Shown here: positions 1 to 10,477 of the stretch, one piece after another | Layout: each line of letters starts with the position of its first letter | Numbering within the stretch: the first letter of the stretch is position 1 | DNA from: Ricinus communis | Lineage: Eukaryota; Streptophyta; Magnoliopsida; Malpighiales; Euphorbiaceae | Direction: 5' to 3' | Length of the DNA stretch: 64,000 nucleotides | NCBI RefSeq assembly: GCF_019578655.1 | Contig: NC_063262.1 | Coordinates: 20,095,582 to 20,159,581, forward strand | Program-made: the position numbers and the translations under genes | Notes under the pieces: generated by a model | The model's database searches: none | The model's input: the letters and a program-made list of their open reading frames with translations, nothing else | What the model was told of the DNA's origin: nothing

Positions 1-1533
1 TAAAATTCAAATTCAAAATTTTGATTAAACTAGAAGAGACCTTTATCATTTCATCTATGCGTTCTTAGATAATATATACTTCGTTTTAGCTTCAAGAGGA
101 ATGATCATTTTACAATCAAAATGGATAACAAAATTTAATAAATAAAGTCATAAAAACTAATCTAAATTTGATATTATTAATTCATTTCTATTATCTATTT
201 ATAGTTTCGTTCAATGCACCACCAGCATTTTTGTAGTTTAATGAAGAGAGGTGATTAAAGAAGTATTGAAACCAACTTTCAGTTACGTGAGTAAGTTAAA
301 TTCCAAGAGAATCATGAGTTGTGTTTGGAGGTTTTGAAACCAACTGACACACACTGGTACAAAAGAATTCTTCCTTTTCTTTCCTTCCATAGTTTGCTGT
401 ATCCCTCTTGCTTAGGTCATGCCTTTGATCCTTCTGCTTTCATTCCCTTGGCTTCTCGTTGTTTTAAGCTCTAAATTTCCCTTTCAGCAATACTTTGTAT
501 ATTAATTTGTTCATCAGTACTTGCCCATTAGCAGGAAATATATTTTTTAATTGCACCGTCTTTTGTTATATTCTTGTTCGTCTTGAGGGGTTTGTTATCC
601 TTGTTAGTTCAGATGCAATGATAACAGATAAAACAAAACAAAACAGAAATATGTTGTTTTCTGCCTCCAGCTTGAGTCACAGACTCTCACTGTTGAGCCT
701 GGCAAAATAAAAATATGTTCGATATCACTGTTGGCACTAAAATAAATATTTATTAAAAATAGTAATAGAAAAACACTTACAGCATACTATGTATTAATAT
801 GTTTCTGCTTGTCAAACAACATTGCTTGAATAAATACAAAATAATTTACTTTGTATAATATTTGTAATACTCTGATATTATATCAAAAATTTAATTAATT
901 TAATAATTTAAGCCGTGAAATTGGCTTTAGAAAGAAAAATTATTAAATGATATTTCAAAATTAAGTCGTTAAATGAGTAACTTTATATTCCAACTAGCAA
1001 AAAGAGAATTTCAAAAGGGTGATTTTATATGATTATGCTATTCTAGAAGAAAATACCAAACTCACTACACGTCAAAAAGGCTATAAAAGATCAACAATTG
1101 TAAGTGCAGTTTATGAATTAACCATATAAACCAGTGCCTGAAAAAGAATAGTGGGGAGAAGAATAAAGAAAAAGATTTATTTTCTTTTCAAAAATATTTG
1201 ATTTATTTTAGTGATAAGATGAGATAACTAAGAAGAAAAAGAAAAGGTGGTAATAAGTGTTAGTGAATATCCATTAACAAGTCTGTAATGTTCTGAATAG
1301 CACACACAGACATACACCTGCCTTTAATGCATAAGCACATGGAGGGGTCTTCAGTTTGCAGCTGTTTCTGAATAATTTAAATGAATGGCCTGCAAGGGGT
1401 TGGAGATGAATTAATTTTTAAACCTATCAATCTAACTTTCAGGGTATAAAGGAACTCACATCCTTCAGGATTCGTTTCTGATTCTCATTCCCACATCAAT
1501 AATCTAGCTTATATTATATCATATATTAAATAG

Positions 1534-1571
<38 letters not shown>

Positions 1572-2185
1572 CTATGTTGCTTTGAAAATAAACTACATGC
1601 CTCCTTATTTGTTTTTCCTCTTCTAGAGTAGTAATGGGGTCAACTAAATAAAATATAAAACAAAGAAAGTGCTATTATTTGATAGAAAAGAGAAATTCAT
1701 TCTTTTATTTCCTTACATGAAATAGGAAAAATACAAAAGAGAAATAATTATTAAGCAAAACAAATGAAACAGACCTACAATTTTTGTCACATTAGATTCA
1801 TGTATCATCACAATTTTCCTGCCAAGAATGATCTTTCTTATCTTCCCCATGTTTCTCTTTTCTTACTTTATATTCAGATTATTCTTTCTCAAAGATTCCC
1901 ATTTCAAGTGCATTATCTTAAATGACCAAGTATTCTTTTCTTTTTAGGAAGAATGACTAAGTATAATTTAAATAGTGGCTTCAGAAGTTATTATTAAAAT
2001 GGATGTTAACCTAAATTCAAGTAACATAGATATAAATAATTATAAAATAAATAAAAAAGATTGAAATTTTAATGTTAGATGAAAGTTTTTGGCTACTGTA
2101 GATATTCAGTCCTTGAATGAGTGATAAATATTTATAAAAATTTATGTTTAAATAATAAGAAAGTGACACGTATTTTAAATTTTTA
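1..2185. other. AT-rich intergenic spacer
   Basis: No coding region is convincing here. The short open frame near 495-710 has no recognisable domain and is probably chance. A (TA)n microsatellite lies at about 1537-1562. The stretch 1260-1500 is somewhat less AT-rich and contains a TATA-like GGGTATAAAGG near 1441, but no coding frame follows it, so no gene is called. Confidence 0.6.
1537..1562. repeat. (TA)n microsatellite
   Basis: An uninterrupted run of about 13 TA dinucleotides seen directly. Such runs are common in AT-rich plant spacers and tend to vary in length between individuals. Confidence 0.9.
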
Positions 2186-2683
2186 GTCTAATTACTAATT
2201 AAATTTTAAAATTTATACTTTTTAATAATTCTATCTAATTATTTCAAAATTTTAAAATAAATACATATATTTTCAATTTAGTTTCAAAAATATTTGTTGG
2301 TAATAATTTTTGAAATCTTACGATGACGAGAAAAGTAAAGTGGCAAGTTAATTTTACTTACTAACATAAAAAATTACTCAGTTAATAAAAAAATTTATTG
2401 TATTTAGATGTAAAACACGTGAAAGAATGCACACATATGAAATTTTTAATGGTTATATTATTAATTTTGGATAAACTATTCATAAATATTATTTTTTTAG
2501 TAAGCGCAATTGACTTCCTACGTCATCTTTTTTTATTGTGAAGCTTTAAAACTTGTCATCGGAAAATATTTTTTAAAAATAAATTAAAAGAACGAATATT
2601 TATTTTGAGATTTTAAAATAATTGAATAAAATTATTACAAAATATAAAATCCAGAATTTAATTTGTAATTAAGCCTAAATTTT
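2186..2683. mobile_element. MITE with long terminal inverted repeats (copy R1)
   Basis: The left end (tagtctaattactaatt) and the reverse complement of the right end (aggcttaattacaaatt) match, and the inverted similarity continues inward for well over 100 bp. The element is about 500 bp and encodes nothing. The flanks share aaattttt on both sides, compatible with an 8-9 bp target duplication, although AT-richness weakens that point. A second, diverged copy of the same length occurs at 35487-40316, where it is split by an LTR. A MULE-derived MITE is my best guess because of the long TIRs and target-site length; the superfamily is not proven. Confidence 0.65.
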
Positions 2684-5118
2684 TTAATAACTTTATATTT
2701 GTTTCATCTAACATAAAGTGTAATACATCGAGAGTAGCAAAAGAATTCAATGTTAATAGGACGTTTTATTTCCATTTCTTGAATTGAACCATTTTATTTA
2801 GAGAGATTCTTTACCATAATTAATAGAAAAATGACAAATACGCATGAATATTTTATATTTTGGTATTGGATGATTCACACATATTTTATCATTTAAAACT
2901 AATGAATATATATCAATAATTTATTAGTTTGGTACATAGATGGGACATACACCAAACCTAAACAAGAATTTTTTTTATTATTATTAAAAAAAGTTTTACC
3001 AAATTAAGTTGCATGTCACTACCTACATCAAATTAATAGATTATTGACACATAGTCATTAACTTTATATAATTAAACTAGTGTAAATCATTTAATATCAA
3101 AATGTAAAGTACTCACATATATGTATCATTTCTTTATTTATTGTAGTATATATGTTTAATGTAACTAACAATATGCCTTATTTCAGTAGTAGTTTTTCTG
3201 TCTATTTTTATTGAATATTCATATATATTTTGTTTTTTCTTTCCAATAAAAGAAATTTCACTATTAGAGTATCTCTAGAAATTAAAAAAAAAAAAACTGT
3301 TAAAAGCATTTCAAAATTTTTTATTACTTTAAAGAGTATAATTTATTGAATGAAAAATATTATAATTAATAATTAAATAAAAAAGTAAAAAATTCTATTC
3401 AAATCCAATAAATTCTATCTATTTGCTTTTCTTTTGTGAACACTTTTTTTTAAAAGTGTTCACCTCTTTTTTAAAATTATTATCGATTAGAAATATTAAT
3501 TAAAATTGCATGAAAAATTATAAGTTATTAATTAAAATCATAGTACATGCCCATCAAATTAGAATGTCTTGGTGCACCTCCGGATAACTGATACTTAATC
3601 TATAACTAAAAATACTATATTTAAAAAATAAATAGCCTCTTAGAACTTTTTTTTTCCTTAAGTTCTTGTAATAAAAAAAATCTTGAAGAAAATACACAAA
3701 TAGTCAACCATTATTAAAAACATTTCACCACAAATTAGTAATTGAATGTTTGAAAGTCTTAATAGTCTAAAGTTTAACCTCTCATTGAAGGCATTACGTA
3801 CAAATTTAGACAACCAAAGCTGTAATAACTAATTGCATCCCCACTTCGTTGCCGCCCTTACTACAGTCACCACTAAATGACCTGCAAATTTGGTGTCATG
3901 CTTCTCAGAGGTGCCGTAAGCACCCTGCTGCCGACTATCCATATCATCAATTATATTTCTTTTTTATTTTATTTTCTTCCTCTCTTTAAATCACTGATGA
4001 AGATTGCACGACTTCAGATTGACCAAGAAATTCACACTCCATGTTTCTATGTCTCCATTCTGAATTAAAAATTTGTAAAACTGTAACAATACTGCACCCT
4101 TAGCACTGGGCAAAAGGTAAAGAATCAGCTCTTCTTGGGTTTTTCTTTATCCTTGTAGTTGTGAACAAAATGCATAATGGCATCAAAAGGTCATCTATCC
4201 TATTCATATATTTTTATGCCAAAGTATTTTATAAACCTAGATAAAGCAACTTGAAATTTATTAAATAACTCATCTTTTCCAATTAATTTAAAAATCATAT
4301 ATAGAATTTTTACAATTATGAAAATATTATCTTAAGAATATTGAGACAGCTACATGTAGAATACTCGAAATCAAAAATTTAATTTTAAAAAAAAATATTA
4401 TTACCATTTTGATAAATGTGTTTCTTATTGTAGCATTATTTTATTAAGTTACATGCCAATGAAAATGATATATTCACATGTTGTTGCCAAACATTGTCTT
4501 TATTCTCTTCTCTTGAATATGTACAACAGAAGAAAGATCTGAACTAGATTCAGTTTACAGATGAAGAAGGAGAGAAAGAGAGACATTTGTGTAGTTCACA
4601 ACTATTAAGCACCATATTAACAGGATTTTCCCATTATATATAACTGCAAGGCCTTCTGCAAGGGAGGGAGAGAGAGAGAGAGAGAGATTAACCAAGATAG
4701 TTAACTAACATGGACAAAGGAACCAGACATAGCCCTCTTTTCTTCAAGTCAGTACGGTCATTATTCCCAGTGTAACTCATTTCACATCTTTCATTGGTCT
4801 CCAGAACTCCTCCATAATGCTCTAACCTGCCTCCTTTTCTCTGGGAAAAGTCATTTGAAAGAATTTATATTGATGGAACTCTTCAAGCAAAGTATTAATA
4901 TATCAAAAGACCGAAATTAAGATTACCAGAGAACTATTAAAATGATCATTTGTCTTCCTGGGATTCCTGTCAGCCATTCCGAAATCACTTACCTGTTAGT
5001 TTAAAATGTTCAACGTATTAGGTTTTTCCTTTTTCTTTTTCTTTTCTCATATATATTCAATAGAATTTGAGATAACATAAAGAAAAAGAGTAGAATTAAA
5101 AAAATTGGGCATTTGAAT
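2684..5118. other. AT-rich intergenic spacer
   Basis: No gene is seen. A small open frame at 3877-4068 has no recognisable domain. The interval 3780-4140 is less AT-rich than its surroundings but is interrupted in all frames. A GA microsatellite lies at about 4668-4687. The last few hundred bases before 5119 should contain the 3' UTR and poly(A) site of the minus-strand gene at 5119-5502; no textbook AATAAA is seen close to the stop. Confidence 0.6.
4668..4687. repeat. (GA)n microsatellite
   Basis: About ten GA units in a row, 3' of the VUP-like gene. Read directly from the sequence. Confidence 0.85.
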
Positions 5119-5502
5119 CTAAACCTTAGGACTATTGACTGGAGAACTAGCAGTATCCTCCAGAGAATCATCATAAGAAATTTCTTTAGCTCTTATTTTC
5201 TTGAAAGTTAATTTCTTGGGAAAATTTGGGGAGCAAGAAGAAGCATCAGCAACAACAACATGGTTACTGTGATGAGGAGAAGTAGTTGATTTATTCCATG
5301 CAGGAATAGAGGCAGCATCAGAAACCATAGAAGAGGTACCAAAACTATCTCCATCATCATCATCATCTCTTCTTTGGTTAGAGAAATCTTCAAAATAAGC
5401 TGTCCATCCACTTTCTTCATCATTAACAGCAGCTGTTCTTTCAGAATCGGGAACAATATTAACACCTCTCATCACGGAAGAATGATCCACAGAACCCTCC
5501 AT
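5119..5502 (-). CDS. Vascular-related unknown protein (VUP)-like small acidic protein
   Basis: A complete 127-residue reading frame without introns, and the only convincing intact nuclear gene in the window. Features in order: a conserved EESGWTAYFEDF block (residues 29-40), an Asp run (46-50), a Ser-rich SSMVSDAAS block (57-65), a basic patch KKLTFKKIRAKE (96-107) and a C-terminal EDTASSPVNSPKV (115-127). The two aromatic/acidic blocks and the Pro/Ser tail are hallmarks, as I recall them, of the plant VUP family, small proteins expressed in vascular tissue whose biochemical role is unknown. No signal peptide or membrane segment is visible; the basic patch might direct it to the nucleus, which is inference. 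The first ATG is chosen because it opens the frame and lies about 125 bases downstream of the expected transcription start; Met11 is an alternative. The orthology call rests on remembered motifs. Confidence 0.75.
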   Translation of the reverse strand: MEGSVDHSSVMRGVNIVPDSERTAAVNDEESGWTAYFEDFSNQRRDDDDDGDSFGTSSMVSDAASIPAWNKSTTSPHHSNHVVVADASSCSPNFPKKLTFKKIRAKEISYDDSLEDTASSPVNSPKV

Positions 5503-5557
5503 GATCAGAATCTATATGTATAAATATAAATAACTAGATATATATGTATACCAGGTA

Positions 5558-5599
<42 letters not shown>

Positions 5600-5630
5600 T
5601 ATAGGGTAGGGTGATGTTTGATGAAGAGGG
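5503..5630 (-). other. 5' leader of the VUP-like gene
   Basis: Inferred from the TATA box at 5656-5664, which would place transcription start near 5630. The leader holds a compound microsatellite: (AT)n at about 5559-5576 joined to (GA)n at 5577-5597, read on the message as CU-rich then UA-rich. Pyrimidine-rich CT tracts near the start are common in plant 5' leaders. Confidence 0.5.
5559..5597. repeat. Compound (AT)n(GA)n microsatellite in the VUP-like leader
   Basis: About nine AT units run directly into about ten GA units. The tract falls between the predicted TATA box and the start codon, so length changes would alter the leader length. Confidence 0.85.
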
Positions 5631-5655
5631 AACTAGGGAGGAGTTTCTAAAGAGA

Positions 5656-5664
5656 GATTTATAG
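5656..5664 (-). promoter_or_regulatory. TATA box of the VUP-like gene
   Basis: On the minus strand the bases read CTATAAATC, a good plant TATA box, about 155 bp upstream of the ATG. No competing TATA motif lies closer to the start codon outside the microsatellite. The call is positional and untested. Confidence 0.55.
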
Positions 5665-5801
5665 CAGAAGATGGATCAGTTGATGATTAGAAGTAATGGA
5701 AGAAAAAAGGGTACCCATAACGTAGAATCTTGGTTTGCTAAGTGGGGTCAGGGGAGTTGAGGAAGTTAAATTAGCAGTTGCTTACACAAAACCATGACTG
5801 G

Positions 5802-5821
5802 TAGAGAGAGAGAGAGAGAGA
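5802..5821. repeat. (GA)n microsatellite
   Basis: About ten GA units, roughly 300 bp upstream of the VUP-like start codon, read as CT repeats on the gene strand. CT/GA tracts can bind BBR/BPC-type proteins in plants; whether this one does is not known. Confidence 0.8.
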
Positions 5822-6960
5822 ACTGGCAGCAGGGAGAAAATAAAAAATAAAAAATTGGAAATGATAGGGGTGTGGTTGACCTTTGTGGTTCATATTGGTA
5901 TTTGCTGCTACACAACACAGCAATGGTGGCCATTTTCCTTGTCAGGACTTCCCTTTCAACTAAATACAATTAATGTATCTAAAGAGTCAATTCAAAAGAA
6001 AAACCCATGAAAATAAAATTTTATACAGTAACATTGGACTGATTCAGCAAGAATTATTATTGGAGTAGTGGTGGCAGACTCAGTGTGAACCTACTTTTCA
6101 ATGTGTTTAATTTTGCACCATATGCCATTAGGCTTATTCATAGGCTCAATTATCTGCCTTTCATCTATTATCAAGTATTAATCTAAAATCTAAAATCTAA
6201 AATGTGTTGGATAGAAACTTTTATAAATAAAAAAATATTATTAATTATAAGTATTTCATATCATATTATTAGATTATTTTTGCTAGAGCCAATTAATATA
6301 TATTTTTTAAAGTATATAATGTGTATATAGCTTTTTATACTTTATAGACTCGTAAACTAGGATTAAAATTTTGAATACTAAATTTTTTTTTTATCGACCC
6401 ACTTGAAGCCTATATTTAGAGACAAAGAGATTCTGAATTAATTTAATCTAATGTCTGATTTAAGAAAAACTAATAATCGATGAAGTATTTAAATATAAAA
6501 TATACAAAGGATTTATTATTCATTTACCGTGTTTATGTTATAAATATAGCAGCGGCAAGTTATGGGTATGACCGGTAATTAATTCTTGAAATGAAATTTT
6601 GGATTCGGACAACAAATGTATTCGCAGCCCAACTTTGCGATTCTGGAATGGGCTTTTGTGAACCAATTGTCCCATCTACATCCTTAAATTAAGGATTTTG
6701 AATTTCAATTGTTCATAAAAAAAATGATTGATTAGCAGGAAAGAATTGCCAATCTCGCTTTTCTCTGTACAAATTTTATTAAAGGATCATACCATTATTT
6801 GCTTGAGACGGAAAAATTGACCGGACAAATCAATAAACGTAATACTAAATCCCCTTACCTATTTGAAATTGTTGCTCTATGTCAAAGATGCAGCCGGAGA
6901 TTGTTGTTCTGGGTTAAAAATAAAGTTTCAAGAACTTTAAAAAAATGTTTAAATAATAAT
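5822..6960. other. Spacer
   Basis: No coding region is recognised. The open frame 5766-5969 overlaps the GA repeat and looks like chance. The remainder is AT-rich and carries no repeat I can name. Confidence 0.5.
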
Positions 6961-6989
6961 ATGAGATGAGCAATTTCAATCCATTCATT

Positions 6990-7095
6990 GAAAAGGAAGT
7001 AGAGGTTCAAACTTAAAACCTTCATCCGAGTTCAATAAAGCTCTTTTACTAAACCAAATACGCATTGAGCTATCCTACTAAGCTAAGAACCTAAT
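6990..7095 (-). mobile_element. Possible tRNA-derived SINE head
   Basis: On the minus strand TAGCTTAGTAGG (7074-7085) matches the pol III A-box consensus TRGYNNAGNNGG. About 60 bp further on, AAGTTTGAACCTC (7002-7014) resembles a B box. This pairing is typical of a degenerate tRNA-derived SINE. No tRNA fold is complete and no tail or target duplication was established. Confidence 0.3.
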
Positions 7096-7137
7096 AATCA
7101 GTTCCTATTTACTAACATACTAACCACAAGCAAATGC

Positions 7138-7402
7138 TTGGGCATTTGCGATCCTTTCATATTAGAATGCTTGGCTCTCCGAGATTGCATTTATTGGGTA
7201 TCCAAATATCATTTGATGAAAATAATTTTCGAAGGAGATGCTTTGAAAGTTATTCAAATTGCTAAGGGAGAAATTTCGATTCCTTCGTCAGTTTGCTCCA
7301 AATCTTTGCGGATATATTCGAACCTGTGAAATCCCCTGTGCAGTTTGCTTTCTCTTATACTCCTAGGTCTTGTAATATTTTAGTTATAAAAATAGCCAAA
7401 AC
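7138..7402 (+). pseudogene. Fragment of a LINE-type RNase H domain (RVT_3-like)
   Basis: The frame from 7138 reads ILECLALRDCIYW followed by MKIIFEGDALKVI, matching the ALRDGL and EGDAL signature of the RNase H domain at the C-terminus of plant L1-type retrotransposons. After a stop at 7330, the frame starting at 7341 reads FSYTPRSCNILVIKIAK, which corresponds to the end of the same domain (FSHT.R..N..AH.LAK type). A frameshift and a stop therefore break it. No reverse transcriptase is found next to it, so this is a decayed scrap rather than an element. Confidence 0.75.
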
Positions 7403-7555
7403 AAATTTTCAATTAAATTAATACAATCATATCTATATTAAAAAAATCACAAGCAAATAAATCCCAACTCGGCCTATAAGAATATGCAGGATAAATAAAT
7501 TTTTTAATTTTTATATATACTAAATATATATACCACAAAACAAATAAGAGTATGA

Positions 7556-7557
<2 letters not shown>

Positions 7558-7586
<29 letters not shown>
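7558..7586. repeat. (TA)n microsatellite
   Basis: About fourteen uninterrupted TA units, read directly. Confidence 0.9.
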
Positions 7587-7589
<3 letters not shown>

Positions 7590-7714
7590 AGTGTTTTAAA
7601 TTTTGATATTAGATAATTGATACATACTCAATTATTTAAAATTGATGAATATTTCTTTTATCAATTTGGTATACTGATGGAGACATATACCTAATTTAGA
7701 TTAAAAAAAATTGT

Positions 7715-8005
7715 ATTCGACTTTTTAATTTCTAAAACGATTATATTTTATTTTATTTATAAAATTCTGATTTTATTTATTTTAGTTATTTAATTTTAAT
7801 TTTAGTTATAATTTAGTTACAATATCAACAAGGAATTGACATATTGTATCTCTATCTTTTATTGTTTTCTCGCTGATTATTTCTGCCTCATATTAATTTT
7901 TTATTTATAAAGTGACTAAATTGAAATATGATAAAAATTAAAGAATTGAAATAAAATAAATTTAAATTTTATGATAAAAATATAACTAAATATAAAGAAT
8001 TCAAT
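7715..8005. mobile_element. Foldback or MITE-like inverted repeat
   Basis: The left arm (7718-7821) and the reverse complement of the right arm (about 7909-8003) match at roughly three bases in four, for example tttataaaattctgatttta against the complement of the right arm. No protein is encoded. The family and exact ends are uncertain because both arms are almost purely A/T. Confidence 0.4.
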
Positions 8006-10477
8006 CAACATTTATATCATTATCCTTCCACCAAATAATGTGAGTCCGAATCTTAAGGGATCCGTCCATAAGGTATTCCAAAAGGATCTTGACAAGGGAA
8101 AAAGTATAGCTGTGAAATAACTGTAATGATTTTACTTGTATTAGTGGATTGCAATTCAATGTGATATGTTTAGTTATAAGGGGTCTTGAAGGGTAAGGTG
8201 CCTGAAACAATAGTCAATGTGCAGTTTCTTTTTTGTTTTCTTTCTCTTTTTTCTTTTTAATCAAGGAAAAGAGATTTTAACAAGTGAGACTTGAATCTTC
8301 TCATTTTATCACTTGCCTAACCCACTAATTAGTAACCAAAATGTTAGACTTTATCTAGTGATTGATGCTTTGAAATTAAAAGTCCTTAAATTCGAACTCA
8401 CTCATTGTAAGAGTAAAGTCTTTTCTTTTATATATATTTAGTGATCTGTAGTCTTTTTTAGTTATTTTGTTTATCTACTTTACAATGTATTTAGAATATG
8501 CCCACTTGAAAATTAAAATTCGATCATTTTTACAGTATGTATAAATGAAGGTTAATAGAAAGAAAAAAAAAAATCATTTTACTCGTGTTTAGCTTAAAAG
8601 AGAAAATTAGCAAAAAGTGAATGATTCTCCTCTATTTTCCTTACAGAAGGTAACACTCTAATTTAAGGTTTTATCTCATAAAAAAGAATTATAATTTAAA
8701 TAATTAGCCTTTTTATCTCTATTATTTTATATGAAAATTCAAAATTGAATTAATTCCGTTGCTTCTCTTTAATAATTATTTTATATAACCAAACACATTT
8801 TTATCTTCCTTTCCTTTCAACTCTCTTCTCTTTCTTTTAAAATATATTCTCCTCCTTTTCACTCTTATTGCCAAGCACAGTATTAATGTGAATAAATGCT
8901 ATCTACTCATAAGAAAAAAAAGAAAACCTAAATAAATACTATCTAAGTCGTAAAAAAAATTATAAAAAAATAAAAGTAAAATACCAGAAAGGTTCAGTGT
9001 GGTCAGACAGTGAAAGCAAATGATTTAGGGTCAAGTCCATTCTCTGATAATTATTTAAAAGAGGATCAAACTCATAAATAAATTATTGACTAGAACAAAT
9101 AGCAAGTACAATTTGTAAAAGGAAATTATACCAATCAGCCATAAAAGTTTCATATAAATCAACCTAAAACCCAATTCATTTTCTCATCTCAATTAATTAG
9201 ATTCCTTGATTCACTTGGTCAAAGCAAAAGCAACTCAAGATAGATATTATCTTCTCAACTTTTAATAATGTGCATTTGATCACTTTTTACTTGCATGAAA
9301 TATCAAGGCCTTCACACCCATTTCAGGTTCAGGTTTTAAAATGCTACTATATCACACTGCTCTATTATATGATGTGAAAGTTTTGAATGGAGATGGGTAC
9401 TAATTTGACATGATTCAGAGCTTTCCATTTGCCAAACTGAGTGCATTGCCAAATATATCCAATCCCTCTCATTATTTTGATGAGATGATTTTCATCAGAA
9501 GCATGCATTTGTTTTTAAAAAATTTATCAGGTTACTATTTCTTGCCATTTTTTGCATCTTTTAATAAGAAAAGTTTTGAGCAGACATATACAGTTGGCAA
9601 CCCATGTCACCTAGCTATAAAATATAGCAGCTCTTTACATCCTCTGCCTATGTTATTTATCTAATTAATGCTATTTTTTTTTATTTAATATAGCTATGTT
9701 TATATGTTGGAATATATATAATAAATTGAGAAAAATAATAATGAAGAAAATAAATATATATAGATTTTATGGGAAAAAATCTCAAATAAATCAAGGTAAA
9801 AAAATTATTAGTAAAGGTAGAAAAGTTTTACTATGAAATTATAATTTTTCTCTAATTAAAAAAGAAATATTAACACTCTTTTTTTTTAAAAAAAAAAGGA
9901 GAATTACACATTTTTCTTTTCACTCTTGAATCTTTGTTTTCTTTCTTTCTTTCCCCTCTCTAATTTTGTTGCTTTGGGATGGACGGGATATGGGATGTTG
10001 AAGGCCTTGCACCTCTTACCTATAGAGGTGCTTTGCCTCCAAGCAAAACATACGGCCAATAATTCTTTTGGCCACCAAGCTCAACTCCTTCTTTGTCTTG
10101 GATAATAATTTTTCAATAATCTCCTACCTGAAAATTCAAGTGAGAAGTTAATTATATTTTCACAGTATTGTTTCTATTTTGCCATTGATATGCCTATATC
10201 TCTAGTAGACTTAGAGGATCCACACTAGATAAATTTATCAGTATTGACCGCCTTAGGTTGTCTTTTTTTTCTTTTTAATGAATTCCAACAACGACAATCA
10301 CAACATTTGATTTTAAAATATTTTCTATTTTTGAAAATAAATGAAAATAACAAATCTAGAACCACCAATTTAGTTTACCACAAATTAAAATATATAATTC
10401 TTTTTTTAAAATATAATTAATAATCTGCAAATAAGAACAAGGTCTTCAAATTATATTTTTTAGCAATTTAGAGAATT
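8006..10477. other. Spacer
   Basis: Open frames here (8001-8210 minus, 9410-9664 plus) contain no recognisable domain. A small perfect 8 bp stem (gcacctct/agaggtgc, 7 b loop) lies at 10009-10031 in a less AT-rich patch of about 9960-10130. Nothing else is identified. Confidence 0.5.

Noticed and set aside
5208..5465. Leu/Met-rich 85-codon ORF on the minus strand
   Set aside because: It is the shadow of the VUP-like gene in another frame; its MLLLLM composition comes from Asp/Ser codons out of phase.
8001..8210. 69-codon minus-strand ORF
   Set aside because: No domain, no promoter motif, and it overlaps the edge of a foldback repeat.
8337..8430. Possible third SINE-like segment (ttcgaactcac B-box-like)
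   Set aside because: The B-box resemblance lacks a matching A box.
10009..10031. 8 bp perfect hairpin as a possible microRNA precursor
   Set aside because: The stem is too short; surrounding sequence does not extend it to a miRNA-like fold and no known miRNA is recognised.
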